DNA of 29,364 nucleotides from CAZAAW01 sp964483325 (GCA_964483325.1 CAZAAW010000030.1:1-29364), one strand, 5' to 3'; counted from the stretch's first letter, positions 21,950 through 29,364 are shown. Made by a program: numbers and translations. The notes: generated by a model from the letters alone, not told the origin.

Positions 21950-22609
21950 ATGCTTCACCGGAAGACTGCGCAAGTCGCCGCGCTCGCTCTGCTCATCCCC
22001 GCGGCCCTGCTGACGATCCCGCTCAAGGCGACGCTGGTGACGCACGTCCTGCTGCAGTTCCCGATGCTGATCGTCGGGGGCGTTCTGCTGGGCATCTCCA
22101 TCGGCCGGCGACCACGGGCGCCGAGGGAAACGGCGATGCAAGGCATCGCGGCGCTTCTTCTCGCAGGCTTCTGCCTGGCCTTCTGGATGCTGCCGCGCTG
22201 GCTCGACGCGGCCGTTCTCGACCTGCGCGTCGATGCCTTGAAGATCGCCTCGCTGGTGCTGCTGGTCGGGATGCCGCTCGGCTGGGGCTGGCGGCGCGTC
22301 GGCGCCCTGGCGCGTGCGTTCACCTGGGCCAACGCCGTCAGCATGCTGGCGGTCCTCGGCGTGTTCTACGTCAGCTTCCAGGAGCGCCTGTGCAACAATT
22401 ATCTGGTGAACGAGCAGGCCATCCTGGGGTCGACGATGCTCGCGGCCGCTCTCGTCCTGTTCGGCCTCGGTGCGCTGCGGGCCCTGGCGGGAAAGCCGAT
22501 CCCCTCAAGCGGGCCGAGTGCGCAGAGCGCGAGCGCCGAGGCGCGCGGCGTCGTGGTGCCATTTGCAGCAAGCCGCGTCGCCGTTGTGCGTGCGTCCCGT
22601 TTGCCGTGA
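21950..22609 (+). CDS. Membrane protein of the CuA/heme-copper cluster (orf1-like)
   Basis: The ATG at 21950 is seven bases after the SCO stop codon and opens a 219-residue protein with about five or six membrane helices (about residues 8-25, 30-50, 65-80, 94-107, 118-140 and 153-175), then a soluble low-complexity tail (about 178-219). Conserved-looking features are HVLLQFPMLIVGG, WGWRRVGALARAFTWANAVSMLAVLGVFYVS and the loop ERLCNNYLVNEQ. No enzyme motif is visible. It occupies the position of orf1 in norSY-senC-orf1 clusters, so it may help assemble the complex or insert copper or heme. That role is inference. I cannot assign a family from the sequence. Confidence 0.8.
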   Translation: MLHRKTAQVAALALLIPAALLTIPLKATLVTHVLLQFPMLIVGGVLLGISIGRRPRAPRETAMQGIAALLLAGFCLAFWMLPRWLDAAVLDLRVDALKIASLVLLVGMPLGWGWRRVGALARAFTWANAVSMLAVLGVFYVSFQERLCNNYLVNEQAILGSTMLAAALVLFGLGALRALAGKPIPSSGPSAQSASAEARGVVVPFAASRVAVVRASRLP

Positions 22610-22729
22610 GTGGCCGAGCCGGCGGGTAGGGGCCTAAAACGATATTGCGGCCGTACTGGCCAGTGGTGGCGGCGCTACGGCCGATTGCCGCTCCTGCGGG
22701 AAAACCTGACGCCTTGGCAAGGAGTTAGG

Positions 22730-22805
<76 letters not shown>

Positions 22806-22885
22806 GCGGGGCGTTTTATAGGGAGGCGCCGCGTGGTTCGCAAGACGCCAAAACGCAAATCTCCGGCGTTCGATGCCGGGTGGGG

Positions 22886-23203
22886 TCAGTCCTTGGCGAT
22901 CTGCCCCTTGGCCACCCGCAGGGCGGCGTCCTGAGGCGCGGGCGGAACGCCGTCGAGGGCGGCGCGGTACCAGCGAACGGCCTCGACCGCATCGCGCGGC
23001 ACGCCCAGGCCGTTTTCGAACATGCTGGCGATCGTATACATGGCGACGACGTCGCCCTGTCCGGCGAGCGGCCACATGACCTTGAATGCCGTCACGTAGT
23101 CGCCGCGATTGTAGGCGGCCAGTCCGTCGTCATGCGAACCGGCGAGGGCGGAACCGCCCAGCAATACGGCCATGACGGCCCCGGCGATCATCGATTTCAG
23201 CAA
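22886..23203 (-). CDS. Small exported Sel1-like repeat protein
   Basis: This is a 105-residue protein with a signal peptide (MLKSMIAGAVMAVLLGGSALAG, cleavage near residue 22), followed by two Sel1-like helical repeats: DGLAAYNRGDYVTAFKVMWPLAGQGDVVAMYTIASMFENGLGVPRDAVEAVRWYRAAL. Sel1 repeats are protein-interaction modules. No specific partner can be inferred. I chose a TTG start at 23203 because GGAG lies seven bases upstream. An ATG at 23221 is in frame but has only a distant GAGG. Both give plausible signal peptides. The 250-base stretch towards the DTW gene holds no other feature that I can see. It lies upstream of the tRNA-Lys gene. Confidence 0.72.
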   Translation of the reverse strand: MLKSMIAGAVMAVLLGGSALAGSHDDGLAAYNRGDYVTAFKVMWPLAGQGDVVAMYTIASMFENGLGVPRDAVEAVRWYRAALDGVPPAPQDAALRVAKGQIAKD

Positions 23204-23456
23204 AACAAATCTCCACCACATCGCCCCGATGGCCTCACCGGGGTCGTTGCAGTCTGTGACGGGAACAGGAATGTTTAGTTGGCGCGCTACTACACCGGGT
23301 TACGGCTTATGTCAAGCGAAGCTGTGCAAAGCGAACCGCAGCTGTGGATTTCTCGATGGCGCCTGCGATTTCCATTCTGCCTAAGGCGTCCCGCCGCCTA
23401 CGGCGCCGGCAATGTGGGCGGAAAATGTTTCGTTGTCGTGACGGCGGCACGGGATT

Positions 23457-24200
23457 TCATTTCCCCTGCGCCGGGCGATCCCCGTCGGCGCGCTTCCGCC
23501 TTGGCCGCCGCGCGCCGCGATGTGCAATCGCCTGCGCCGGCTTCGGCGGCCGGCTGTCGCGGTAGCGCTGCAGCATGCGCCGGAAGGTGGAGAGCATGGC
23601 GGCTTCGATGTCGGGCCGCCCCTCGATGCGGCTCAGCGCGAAGGCCGTGGCCTCCAGCGTCGACAGGCCGTCGCGGCGCGGCTCGCGGCGCAGCTTGCCG
23701 TAGAGCGACGGCGTCGTCGGCCCGATGATGAGATGCCTTGCCTTGAGGACCCAGGGATTGCGCCACCACAGGGTCTTGGCCTGGCTCCAGCTGCCGTCGA
23801 GAAGAAGGATGCCTTCCAGGGCGGCGCGGGCACCGGCCTGATCGGCGAGCGGCCCGCCCTTGGCATCGGCGACGATAAGATCGCCGGCCGGTGCCGCGTG
23901 CTCGATCGGGCCGAGATAGAGAACGGCCCAGCGTTTCGGATCGACGGAACGCCCGACGGCGGCGGACAGGCTGCTCCAGGAGAGGCCGATGCGGAAGCGG
24001 GCGCGGTCAAGATGCAGGGTCGTCAGCAGGCCGGTGCCGAGCACCTTGTCCTGCTCCTGCGGATGCTGCAGGACAACGACCTCGACCCGGTTGTCGAGCG
24101 GGGCGACGGCATCGCAGACGCAGACCGCCAGCGGCTTCTGACAGCGCGGGCAGAGGGCCTCGGCGGCATCGTCCGTCGTCGGCATGTCGGCTTCGGCCAT
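23457..24200 (-). CDS. DTW-domain protein (tRNA-uridine aminocarboxypropyltransferase family)
   Basis: DTW proteins transfer the 3-amino-3-carboxypropyl group of SAM to uridines in tRNA (acp3U). The 247-residue product has an N-terminal zinc cluster CPRC (17-20) and CVC (27-29), then RVEVVVLQHPQEQDKVLGTGLL, and the motif LLDGSWSQAKTLWW (about 133-146). The name-giving Asp-x-x-Trp appears as DGSW, the Asp-Ser-Trp variant seen in some members. Further identifying stretches are PSLYGKLRREPRRDGLSTLEATAFAL (about 170-195). The last 25 residues are strongly basic, which would suit RNA binding. The ATG at 24200 has GAGG nine bases upstream, and extra codons further upstream lack support. It is transcribed divergently from the cytochrome gene. 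Confidence 0.82.
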   Translation of the reverse strand: MAEADMPTTDDAAEALCPRCQKPLAVCVCDAVAPLDNRVEVVVLQHPQEQDKVLGTGLLTTLHLDRARFRIGLSWSSLSAAVGRSVDPKRWAVLYLGPIEHAAPAGDLIVADAKGGPLADQAGARAALEGILLLDGSWSQAKTLWWRNPWVLKARHLIIGPTTPSLYGKLRREPRRDGLSTLEATAFALSRIEGRPDIEAAMLSTFRRMLQRYRDSRPPKPAQAIAHRGARRPRRKRADGDRPAQGK

Positions 24201-24414
24201 GGGGCAGAACCTCGCTTGCAGGAAGGGGGCGACCGACGTCCCCGGCGTCATCAGTTGCCGTTTCCGCGCCCTACCGTCCACCCAATAGTGGGGAAGGGCG
24301 CCTTGTCGGCACGACGCAGCGCCGGAATGATCCCCGTCTGTCGTTGAACGATTGTAAGGGCGGCTCTAAGGTTCGCTGAAGCCGGCCGACAAGAGCAGCG
24401 AAGAGCCGGCGGCC

Positions 24415-24930
24415 ATGGAGAAACACGACGTGACCAACCTGTCCATTCGATTTGCCCGTCTGAGCGTCGCCGCCGTCGCGGCGGTGATGTTTGCCGGCGC
24501 CGCCGCCGCTCAGGATGCCAATTTCGGCAAGAGCGTCTGGCTGAGCCAGGCCAATTGTGCCGATTGTCACGGTATCCTCGGGGACGGCAACAACGAAGAT
24601 CCGCGATCGCCGCGCGGCGCAAATCTGTGGCAGACGACGCTGACCGCCGACCAGCTTGTCGAGGTCATCCTGTGCGGCAGGCCGGGCACGGCCATGCCCT
24701 ATTTCGACGCCAAGGCCTATACCGACGATCGCTGCTATGGCGCGACCGCCGAGGATCTCGGCGACCAGGTGCCGACGGAGGGGAAAGCCCACCTGACACA
24801 GCGCCATGCCAAGGGGCTTGCGGCCTTTATCCTGGCGAGCTTTGCCGGCAAAGGAGCGCCGACGCAGGCTTCCTGCAAGGAGCTGCTCGGCGACGACAAT
24901 CCGCGCTGCGCTAGTCTCCCCGCCCAGTAG
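24415..24930 (+). CDS. Periplasmic c-type cytochrome, single heme
   Basis: This 171-residue electron carrier has a signal peptide (about residues 1-32, cleavage near AAAAQ), the heme-binding CADCH motif (Cys48, Cys51, His52) and a Met axial ligand candidate, Met94, in GRPGTAMPYFDAKAYTDDRCYG. Four further cysteines (87, 107, 144 and 155) could form disulfides. It shares the region with a PQQ-dependent dehydrogenase and is its likely electron acceptor, as cytochrome cL/XoxG-type proteins serve methanol dehydrogenases. That link is inferred. The ATG at 24415 is used here. A GTG at 24430, with GGAG nine bases upstream, is an equally good start and would shorten the signal peptide by five residues. 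Its 3' end overlaps the converging pentapeptide gene. Confidence 0.85.
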   Translation: MEKHDVTNLSIRFARLSVAAVAAVMFAGAAAAQDANFGKSVWLSQANCADCHGILGDGNNEDPRSPRGANLWQTTLTADQLVEVILCGRPGTAMPYFDAKAYTDDRCYGATAEDLGDQVPTEGKAHLTQRHAKGLAAFILASFAGKGAPTQASCKELLGDDNPRCASLPAQ

Positions 24931-26449
24931 GGGGCGTGAAACCGGCAGGAAGCTCGGTTTCCTCGAATCGGGTGCCGGTCAGCCTGGCTGCGGACAGGTT
25001 GACCGACAGCAGGCGCGTGTATGAAAAATCCGCGTCGGTCAAGTCGGCGTCGCGCATGTTGGCGCCGAAGAAATCCGATCCGCGGGCATCGGCGCCGGAG
25101 AGATTGGCGCCCGCCAGATTGGCCCGGTGGGCCGTGACGTAGACCAGCAGGGCCCCGGAAAGATTGGTGCGCGTCAGCTGCGCGTCATGGAGCCATGAGC
25201 GGGTGAAATCCACCTTGCTGAAATTGGCGTCGTTGAGCCGCGCCTCGCGCAGATCGACGGCGAACAGCCTGGCACCGGTGAGATCGGCGCGCACGAAGGC
25301 AGCCTTGCCGGCGAGGGCGCCCGTCAGGTCGGCGCCCATCAGCCTGGCGCCGTCGAAAGCCGCACCATAGAGCATGGCGCCCTTCAGAACGGCGTTCTCC
25401 AGATCGGCCTGTTTCAGGTTGGCGCGATTGATGTTGGCGTCGGTGAGGTTGGCGCCGGCAAGGTTGGCGCCGGTGAGAATCGCGGCGTGAAGATTGGCGC
25501 CGGTGAGATCGGCGCCGGCGAGGTTGGCGCCGCGCAGATCGGCGCGCTTGAGGTTGGCGCCAGTGAGGTCGCAGCCGGCGCAGTCGCGGGCGCGTTCCAC
25601 GACCGGGTCGAGCGGAACCGGTCCCAAAGCCTCGATGGCGGCCAGCTTCGCGGCGCGGTCCGGGATGGGCTCGACGAGGAATTCCTCGAAGCGGGTCGTG
25701 CTCTCGAACTGCCCCTGGGTCGGAGTGTTCTCGCGCGGATCGATGGCGGCCTGGCCTTCGCGGCGGAAATTGTGCTGCTCCATCTCGAAACGGACGCGCA
25801 GGCCGTCGCGGACGTCCTCCTTGCTGCAATGGCGCCGGATATAGCTGCCCTGATACGGGCTCTCGCCCGGGCGGGGCTCCTGATCGACGCAGGTCCAGCC
25901 GTCGTCGCCGAGGAAGGCCATGATATGCCCGCCCAACGTCACGCCCCTGTCGCGCTCGTCGAGCGGGGCGCGCGGATCGGTGACGGCGCGCAGGCCGACA
26001 TAGAAGCCGTCGTCATCGAAAAGGGCCGAGGCGATGACCGGCAGGCCGTTGATATTGGTGTACTGGAAGCGCTGGATCTGCAGCTCGAGATTGCGCGCCC
26101 GGCCGATATATTCCGCCTCGTCGTCGAAGCGATAATAGACCTCATGCAGTCCGCTGCCGGCTTCGGGCCGGCACTGCGCATATCCCATCCAGCCATCGAG
26201 GACGCGTGACGGCGGCCCGCCATTGGTGCCGCAGGCGAAGTCGATGTAGTCGGCGGTGGACATTTCCCGCGCATGCGCGCCGAGCTTCAGGTCCCAGACC
26301 GACAGCATCCGCTGGTCGGGCGCCTGCCGCCCTGCGGCCTGGTCATGCTCCTGGCCGGCAGCAGCCTCTTGGCCGGAAGCCCCTTGGCCGGCAGCGGGAA
26401 AGGCAGCGGCGAGGGTCATCGCCGCGAGCAGAAGAACAATGCGGATCAT
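24911..26449 (-). CDS. Secreted pentapeptide-repeat protein
   Basis: This 512-residue exported protein begins with a signal peptide (about residues 1-21) and a short Gln/Ala/Gly linker. Next is a globular domain of about 230 residues with four cysteines (73, 93, 187, 208) that I do not recognise. Residues 290-505 are about 40 consecutive pentapeptide repeats of the A(D/N)LxG type (for example DLTGANLKRADLRGANLAG), which form a right-handed four-sided beta-helix. A GGAGG sits five bases before the ATG. It lies 82 bases downstream of a PQQ dehydrogenase gene on the same strand and overlaps the cytochrome gene tail to tail by 20 bases. Such repeats are structural. A role as a partner or scaffold for the periplasmic dehydrogenase is inference. 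Confidence 0.87.
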   Translation of the reverse strand: MIRIVLLLAAMTLAAAFPAAGQGASGQEAAAGQEHDQAAGRQAPDQRMLSVWDLKLGAHAREMSTADYIDFACGTNGGPPSRVLDGWMGYAQCRPEAGSGLHEVYYRFDDEAEYIGRARNLELQIQRFQYTNINGLPVIASALFDDDGFYVGLRAVTDPRAPLDERDRGVTLGGHIMAFLGDDGWTCVDQEPRPGESPYQGSYIRRHCSKEDVRDGLRVRFEMEQHNFRREGQAAIDPRENTPTQGQFESTTRFEEFLVEPIPDRAAKLAAIEALGPVPLDPVVERARDCAGCDLTGANLKRADLRGANLAGADLTGANLHAAILTGANLAGANLTDANINRANLKQADLENAVLKGAMLYGAAFDGARLMGADLTGALAGKAAFVRADLTGARLFAVDLREARLNDANFSKVDFTRSWLHDAQLTRTNLSGALLVYVTAHRANLAGANLSGADARGSDFFGANMRDADLTDADFSYTRLLSVNLSAARLTGTRFEETELPAGFTPPTGRGD

Positions 26450-26484
26450 CGCGACCTCCCGCCCGGCTGGGCGGTGAAAGGAAA

Positions 26485-26510
26485 GGGCGGACCGGTATCC
26501 CGGCCCGCCC
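26485..26510 (-). terminator. Weak hairpin between the PQQ dehydrogenase and pentapeptide genes
   Basis: GGGCGG (26485-26490) can pair with CCGCCC (26505-26510) around a 14-base loop. On the minus strand it is followed by TTTCCTTTC, which is T-rich but not a full run. It may reduce read-through from the dehydrogenase gene into the pentapeptide gene. Confidence 0.4.
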
Positions 26511-26531
26511 CGTCAAGCGCTTCGCTCTTCT

Positions 26532-28328
26532 CTAGAGGGAGAAGACGTAGAGCATGGCGCCCGGCAGCACGTTGGACAGCTCCGGGAAGTCTTCCTTGAG
26601 GCCGGCGAGGCTGAGATTGCCGCCGGCGACGATGGCGATGAACTGCTTGTTGCCGATGGCGTAGCTGACGGCAGGGGCCTTGATGCCGATGCCGGTGTTG
26701 AAGCTCCAGAGCTCCGCCAGGGTCTTGTCGTCATGCGCGCTGACCGTGCCGTCGACCGTGGCGGTGAAGATCAGCCCGCCGGCCGTCGCCAGGATGCCCG
26801 CCTCGTTGTCGTAATGCGTGCGCTGGCGCGCCACGACCTCGCCGGTGCGAACGTCGGCGGCGGCGATCAGGCCGTGCATGCCGAAGTCCTTGATGTTGGG
26901 ACGGTCGATGCCGTGGAAGCCGCCGGGGCCGGACGGGTCGATGCCGCCCGAGGCAAGCGCGGTGACCGGCAGGTTCGCGAAGGAGGCGCAGCCGTCACGC
27001 GAACCGGCATAGCTGATGAACGTGTCGGGATTGTAGGCCGGCGGCTGCCAGCGAACGCCACCCAGACGATGCGGGCAGATCGGGTCGCCCTGCGGCTCGC
27101 CGCGCGTCATGCGGAAGGCCGGCACGTATTCCTGCACGTCGAGGCTGGGATCGTATTCGACGGGCTTGCCGGTCTTGGGATCGATGCCGGCCGTCCAGTT
27201 CACCTTGTCGACGAACTGCGACGCATGCAGGAAGGCGCCATTGGTGCGGTCGAGCTGGTAGACGAAGCCGTTGCGGCCCCAGTGCAGCACCATCTTGTGC
27301 GGCGAGCCGTTGAACGAAGCATCGATCAGCTGGTGGACGCCCTGCTCGTCATAGTCCCAGGACTCGTTCGGCGTGTACTGGAAGTACCACTTGATCTTGC
27401 CGGTATCGATGTCGAAGGCGATCGCCGAGTTGGAGTAGAGATTGTCGCCCGGCCGGAACTCGGGATCATGCATCGGGCCCGGCTGCGCCGCGCCCCAGAT
27501 CGTCACCCGCTGCTCCGCATCGTAGGAGCCGGTCGTCCACAGCGAGGCGGCGCCGGTCTTCCACGCGCCATGGTCGTCCTTCCACGTCTCGCTCCCCGGC
27601 TCGCCGGGGGCGGGAACGGTGTAGGTGCGCCACAGCTGTTCGCCGGTCGTGGCGTCGATGGCGGCGAGCCAGCCGTTGGTGCCGGCGTCGCCGGCCGAAT
27701 TGCCGACCAGGATCTTGCCCTCGGTGGCGAGCGGCGCCGCCGTGAAGCTTTCCTTCTCGAGATTCTGGTTTGAGGCGCCGGGATATTCGACGCGGGCGAT
27801 CTGCTCGTCGAAGATGAACTCGCCCGAATCGCGGTCGACGGCGACGACGCGGCCGTCGGTAAGGTTGGCGTAGACGGCATTGCCATAGAGGGCGAGGCCG
27901 CGCGAGCGCGAGGCGGCGTCCTTGGCGACGGCGGCGTCGGCACGCCAGACCGTCGGACCGGCCGTGCCGGAACGGACGTCGACCTTGTAGATGACGCCGC
28001 CGGCATCATCGAGATACATGAAGCCGTCATCCACCAGCGGCGGATTCTCCAGATCGGCGTAGGAGCGGCCGAGCAATGCCGTCGTCAGCGGCACCGTGAA
28101 GGCGACGTGCAGATCACCGACATTGCTGCGATTGATCTGGCTGAGACGGGAATAGCGGTGCGAGCTGTAGTTCTGAAAGCCGGTCAGCCAGTTCTGCGGC
28201 TCGGCGTCGGCATTCTCGAGACGGGTCTGCGTCACATCGGCCGCAACGGCCGGGACGGCGGCAAGGACAGTGCTGCCGAGGAGGGCAGCGGAGGCAGTAC
28301 GAAGCCAGCTGTCTGGGGAAAATCGCAT
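26532..28328 (-). CDS. PQQ-dependent alcohol dehydrogenase (methanol/ethanol family) with unusual active-site details
   Basis: This periplasmic quinoprotein oxidises an alcohol and hands electrons to a cytochrome c. The signal peptide (1-30, AVAA) precedes an eight-bladed propeller of 598 residues in total. Visible PQQ and metal-site residues are Asn296 (RPGDNLYSN), Asp325 and Asp327 (ESWDYDEQG; the second Asp is the lanthanide-type signature) and Arg352 (GRNGFVY). The metal Glu of NSGGEFG is Asp214 here (NSAGDAG). The vicinal Cys-Cys next to PQQ is absent. Cys418 and Cys447, 29 residues apart, match the second disulfide of methanol dehydrogenase. The ATG at 28328 has GGAGGA nine bases upstream. 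An ATG three codons earlier abuts the ribosome site. The substrate is not determined. Confidence 0.88.
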   Translation of the reverse strand: MRFSPDSWLRTASAALLGSTVLAAVPAVAADVTQTRLENADAEPQNWLTGFQNYSSHRYSRLSQINRSNVGDLHVAFTVPLTTALLGRSYADLENPPLVDDGFMYLDDAGGVIYKVDVRSGTAGPTVWRADAAVAKDAASRSRGLALYGNAVYANLTDGRVVAVDRDSGEFIFDEQIARVEYPGASNQNLEKESFTAAPLATEGKILVGNSAGDAGTNGWLAAIDATTGEQLWRTYTVPAPGEPGSETWKDDHGAWKTGAASLWTTGSYDAEQRVTIWGAAQPGPMHDPEFRPGDNLYSNSAIAFDIDTGKIKWYFQYTPNESWDYDEQGVHQLIDASFNGSPHKMVLHWGRNGFVYQLDRTNGAFLHASQFVDKVNWTAGIDPKTGKPVEYDPSLDVQEYVPAFRMTRGEPQGDPICPHRLGGVRWQPPAYNPDTFISYAGSRDGCASFANLPVTALASGGIDPSGPGGFHGIDRPNIKDFGMHGLIAAADVRTGEVVARQRTHYDNEAGILATAGGLIFTATVDGTVSAHDDKTLAELWSFNTGIGIKAPAVSYAIGNKQFIAIVAGGNLSLAGLKEDFPELSNVLPGAMLYVFSL

Positions 28329-28394
28329 TTCGGTCATTCCTCCGAATGGCCGCCAGCACGGCGTCTCGCTGCGTGGCGGACGACATTTTTATTG

Positions 28395-28449
28395 GGCGCG
28401 GATTTGTTCCGCGCCTGTCGATAAGGCGCCGGGAGGACTCCAGAGTCAA
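28395..28449 (-). promoter_or_regulatory. Candidate promoter and palindromes upstream of the PQQ dehydrogenase gene
   Basis: On the minus strand, TTGACT (28444-28449) and CTTATC (28420-28425) are 18 bases apart. The -35 box overlaps the palindrome GACTC-CA-GAGTC (28436-28447). A second perfect inverted repeat, GGCGCGGA-N5-TCCGCGCC (28395-28415), begins near the expected start of transcription. Either repeat could be an operator. The assignment is from position only. Confidence 0.4.
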
Positions 28450-28561
28450 CAACAGGCAGGGCTGAAAAGGCGTCAAAAGGGCCGGCATGAAGCCTCGCGA
28501 CCGTGCCGCTCGGCGCGATCACCAGATCATGATGCCAGGATGAAGACGGCGGTCTGCGCCG

Positions 28562-29088
28562 TCAGCTGATGGGTGTGATGCTCGCCGACTGGACTTCGAG
28601 CGGTGCGCCGCGCCCGGCTATGTCGGACCAGATGGCGAAGTAATGGGCGCCGGTGGCGTTGGCCGGCACGGTGAAGTCCATCGTGTAGGCCGCGAATTGC
28701 CGTGTGGGGGTGAACACCAGCCAGCCGCTGGTCGGGCCGCTGGCGATCGAATAGGCGATCGCGAACTGGGTATCGCGCGGCGAGCGCGCCACGATGCTGA
28801 GCCGGACCCGCTTGCCGGCGAGGGCGCCGGAGAGCTGCGCCGGCACTGTCACATAGGCGCCGTCGGGCGTCGCTGCCGCTTTCGCCGTCTTCAGCGTCGA
28901 GCGGATGATGGTGGCGCCTTCGCCGGGCTCGACCGTGTTGCCGTCGCCGATGGTGAGGCCGGCGGGGGCGCCGGCGAAGATGACGGTGCTGCCCGGCGCC
29001 GGGCGGGCCGGGGCTGCGGCCGGCGTCCGGGCCGGCTGTGCCGGCCGCTCGGCTGCCGGCGGAGCGGCGGCGGGGCGGGCGGGTGCCA
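28562..29088 (-). pseudogene. 3' remnant of a gene with a C-terminal beta-rich domain, N terminus lost
   Basis: A minus-strand frame with normal codon use runs down to the TAG... no start codon with a ribosome site can be found before the sequence turns into transposase code at about 29089. The frame ends with TGA-type stop at 28562. The preserved part has a long Pro/Ala-rich linker (about 29000-29088), then a domain of about 140 residues: IFAGAPAGLTIGDGNTVEPG, GAYVTVPAQLSGALAGKRVRLSIVARSPRDTQFAIAYS, ending YFAIWSDIAGRGAPLEVQSASITPIS. It looks like a beta-sandwich of the carbohydrate-binding type, but I cannot name it. An internal GTG at 28852 could start a 96-residue remnant. The original gene was probably longer and cut by the insertion sequence. 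Confidence 0.55.
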
Positions 29089-29338
29089 GAAAGCTGACTT
29101 CGCGGGCGATCCTGCAGTGGCAGAGGAGAACGGCGTCGGGTGATACTACATCGTGCCGGGCAAGCCAATGCGAACGGCTTCGTCGATAGCCCTAACCACC
29201 CGCCTGCGCGACGAGTGACTGAACGAGCACCTCCTCCGCAGCCTGCCTGCGGCGAGACAGATCATCGAAGAATGGAAGATCGACTACAACGCTGCCAGTC
29301 TCGGTGGCCTGTCGTTGCTACGAAGGTTGTTCACCCGG
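29089..29338 (+). mobile_element. Decayed IS3-family (IS407-like) transposase fragment
   Basis: Plus-strand pieces in changing frames match the C-terminal part of an IS3-family OrfB integrase: LTSRAILQWQ (29094-29123), YYIVPGKPM (29145-29171), NGFVDS (29174-29191), LRDE (29204-29215), then a TGA where the family has Cys, then LNEHLLRSLPAARQIIEEW (29219-29275), KIDYN and SLGGL. At least two frameshifts, two nonsense changes (TGA at 29141-29143 and 29216-29218) and a small deletion after KIDYN make it non-functional. The last Glu of the DDE triad would be the one in NGFVES, here Asp. The rest of the element is not in the window. Confidence 0.75.
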
Positions 29339-29364
29339 GGAGGCGCTTGAGCGAAGCTGGAGTT

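Noticed and set aside
28527..29168. 213-codon minus-strand frame at the right edge
   Set aside because: It is Arg/Pro/His-rich. The neighbouring frame ending at 28562 has normal protein composition, and the frame's start lies in transposase remnant sequence.

Overview
The window looks like chromosomal DNA of a GC-rich alphaproteobacterium, most likely of the order Hyphomicrobiales (Rhizobiales). The evidence is the uniformly GC-rich coding sequence, the core-gene neighbourhood (ilvB, miaA and serB; then a Do-type protease, hflC, hflK and folA), two BA14K-family proteins, and Shine-Dalgarno-led genes with alphaproteobacterial-looking promoters. No genus can be named from the sequence alone.

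Positions 1-2084 hold the start of ilvB (minus strand, running off the window) behind a complete leader-peptide attenuator, then miaA (minus) and a DUF1697 gene (plus). Positions 2085-5025 are a patchier segment. An exported protein of unknown function and serB lie between two direct copies of a palindromic intergenic repeat. Positions 5026-11714 are a minus-strand run: an ABC exporter, a DegP-type periplasmic protease, hflC, hflK (the membrane protease-control complex) and folA. Next come two small exported BA14K proteins (minus) and a PhzF-like enzyme (plus). leuA (plus) is preceded by a leader peptide with a run of leucine codons. It converges on a SulP anion transporter whose operon starts with its own XRE repressor-like gene and a palindrome-containing promoter. 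A 39-residue membrane protein and a methyltransferase follow on the minus strand.

The second half is a respiratory and periplasmic oxidation region. Four tightly packed plus-strand genes (19310-22609) encode a CuA subunit II, a heme-copper subunit I, a SCO/SenC copper chaperone and a membrane protein. This is the order of the norSY-senC-orf1 cluster of ammonia oxidisers. Subunit I keeps the six metal-binding histidines but has Asn where oxygen reductases have the active-site Tyr, so I read it as a probable sNOR-type nitric oxide reductase rather than an oxidase. A tRNA-Lys(CTT), a Sel1-like protein and a DTW-domain protein separate it from a PQQ alcohol dehydrogenase locus (24415-28328). That locus contains a cytochrome c, a secreted pentapeptide-repeat protein and a quinoprotein dehydrogenase that lacks the usual vicinal Cys-Cys but carries the Asp-x-Asp signature of lanthanide enzymes. 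The right edge holds the 3' end of a broken gene joined to a decayed IS3-family (IS407-like) transposase fragment.

The most notable items are the two ribosome-dependent amino-acid leaders (ilvB and leuA), the Tyr-less heme-copper enzyme cluster, and the quinoprotein, pentapeptide-repeat and cytochrome locus.
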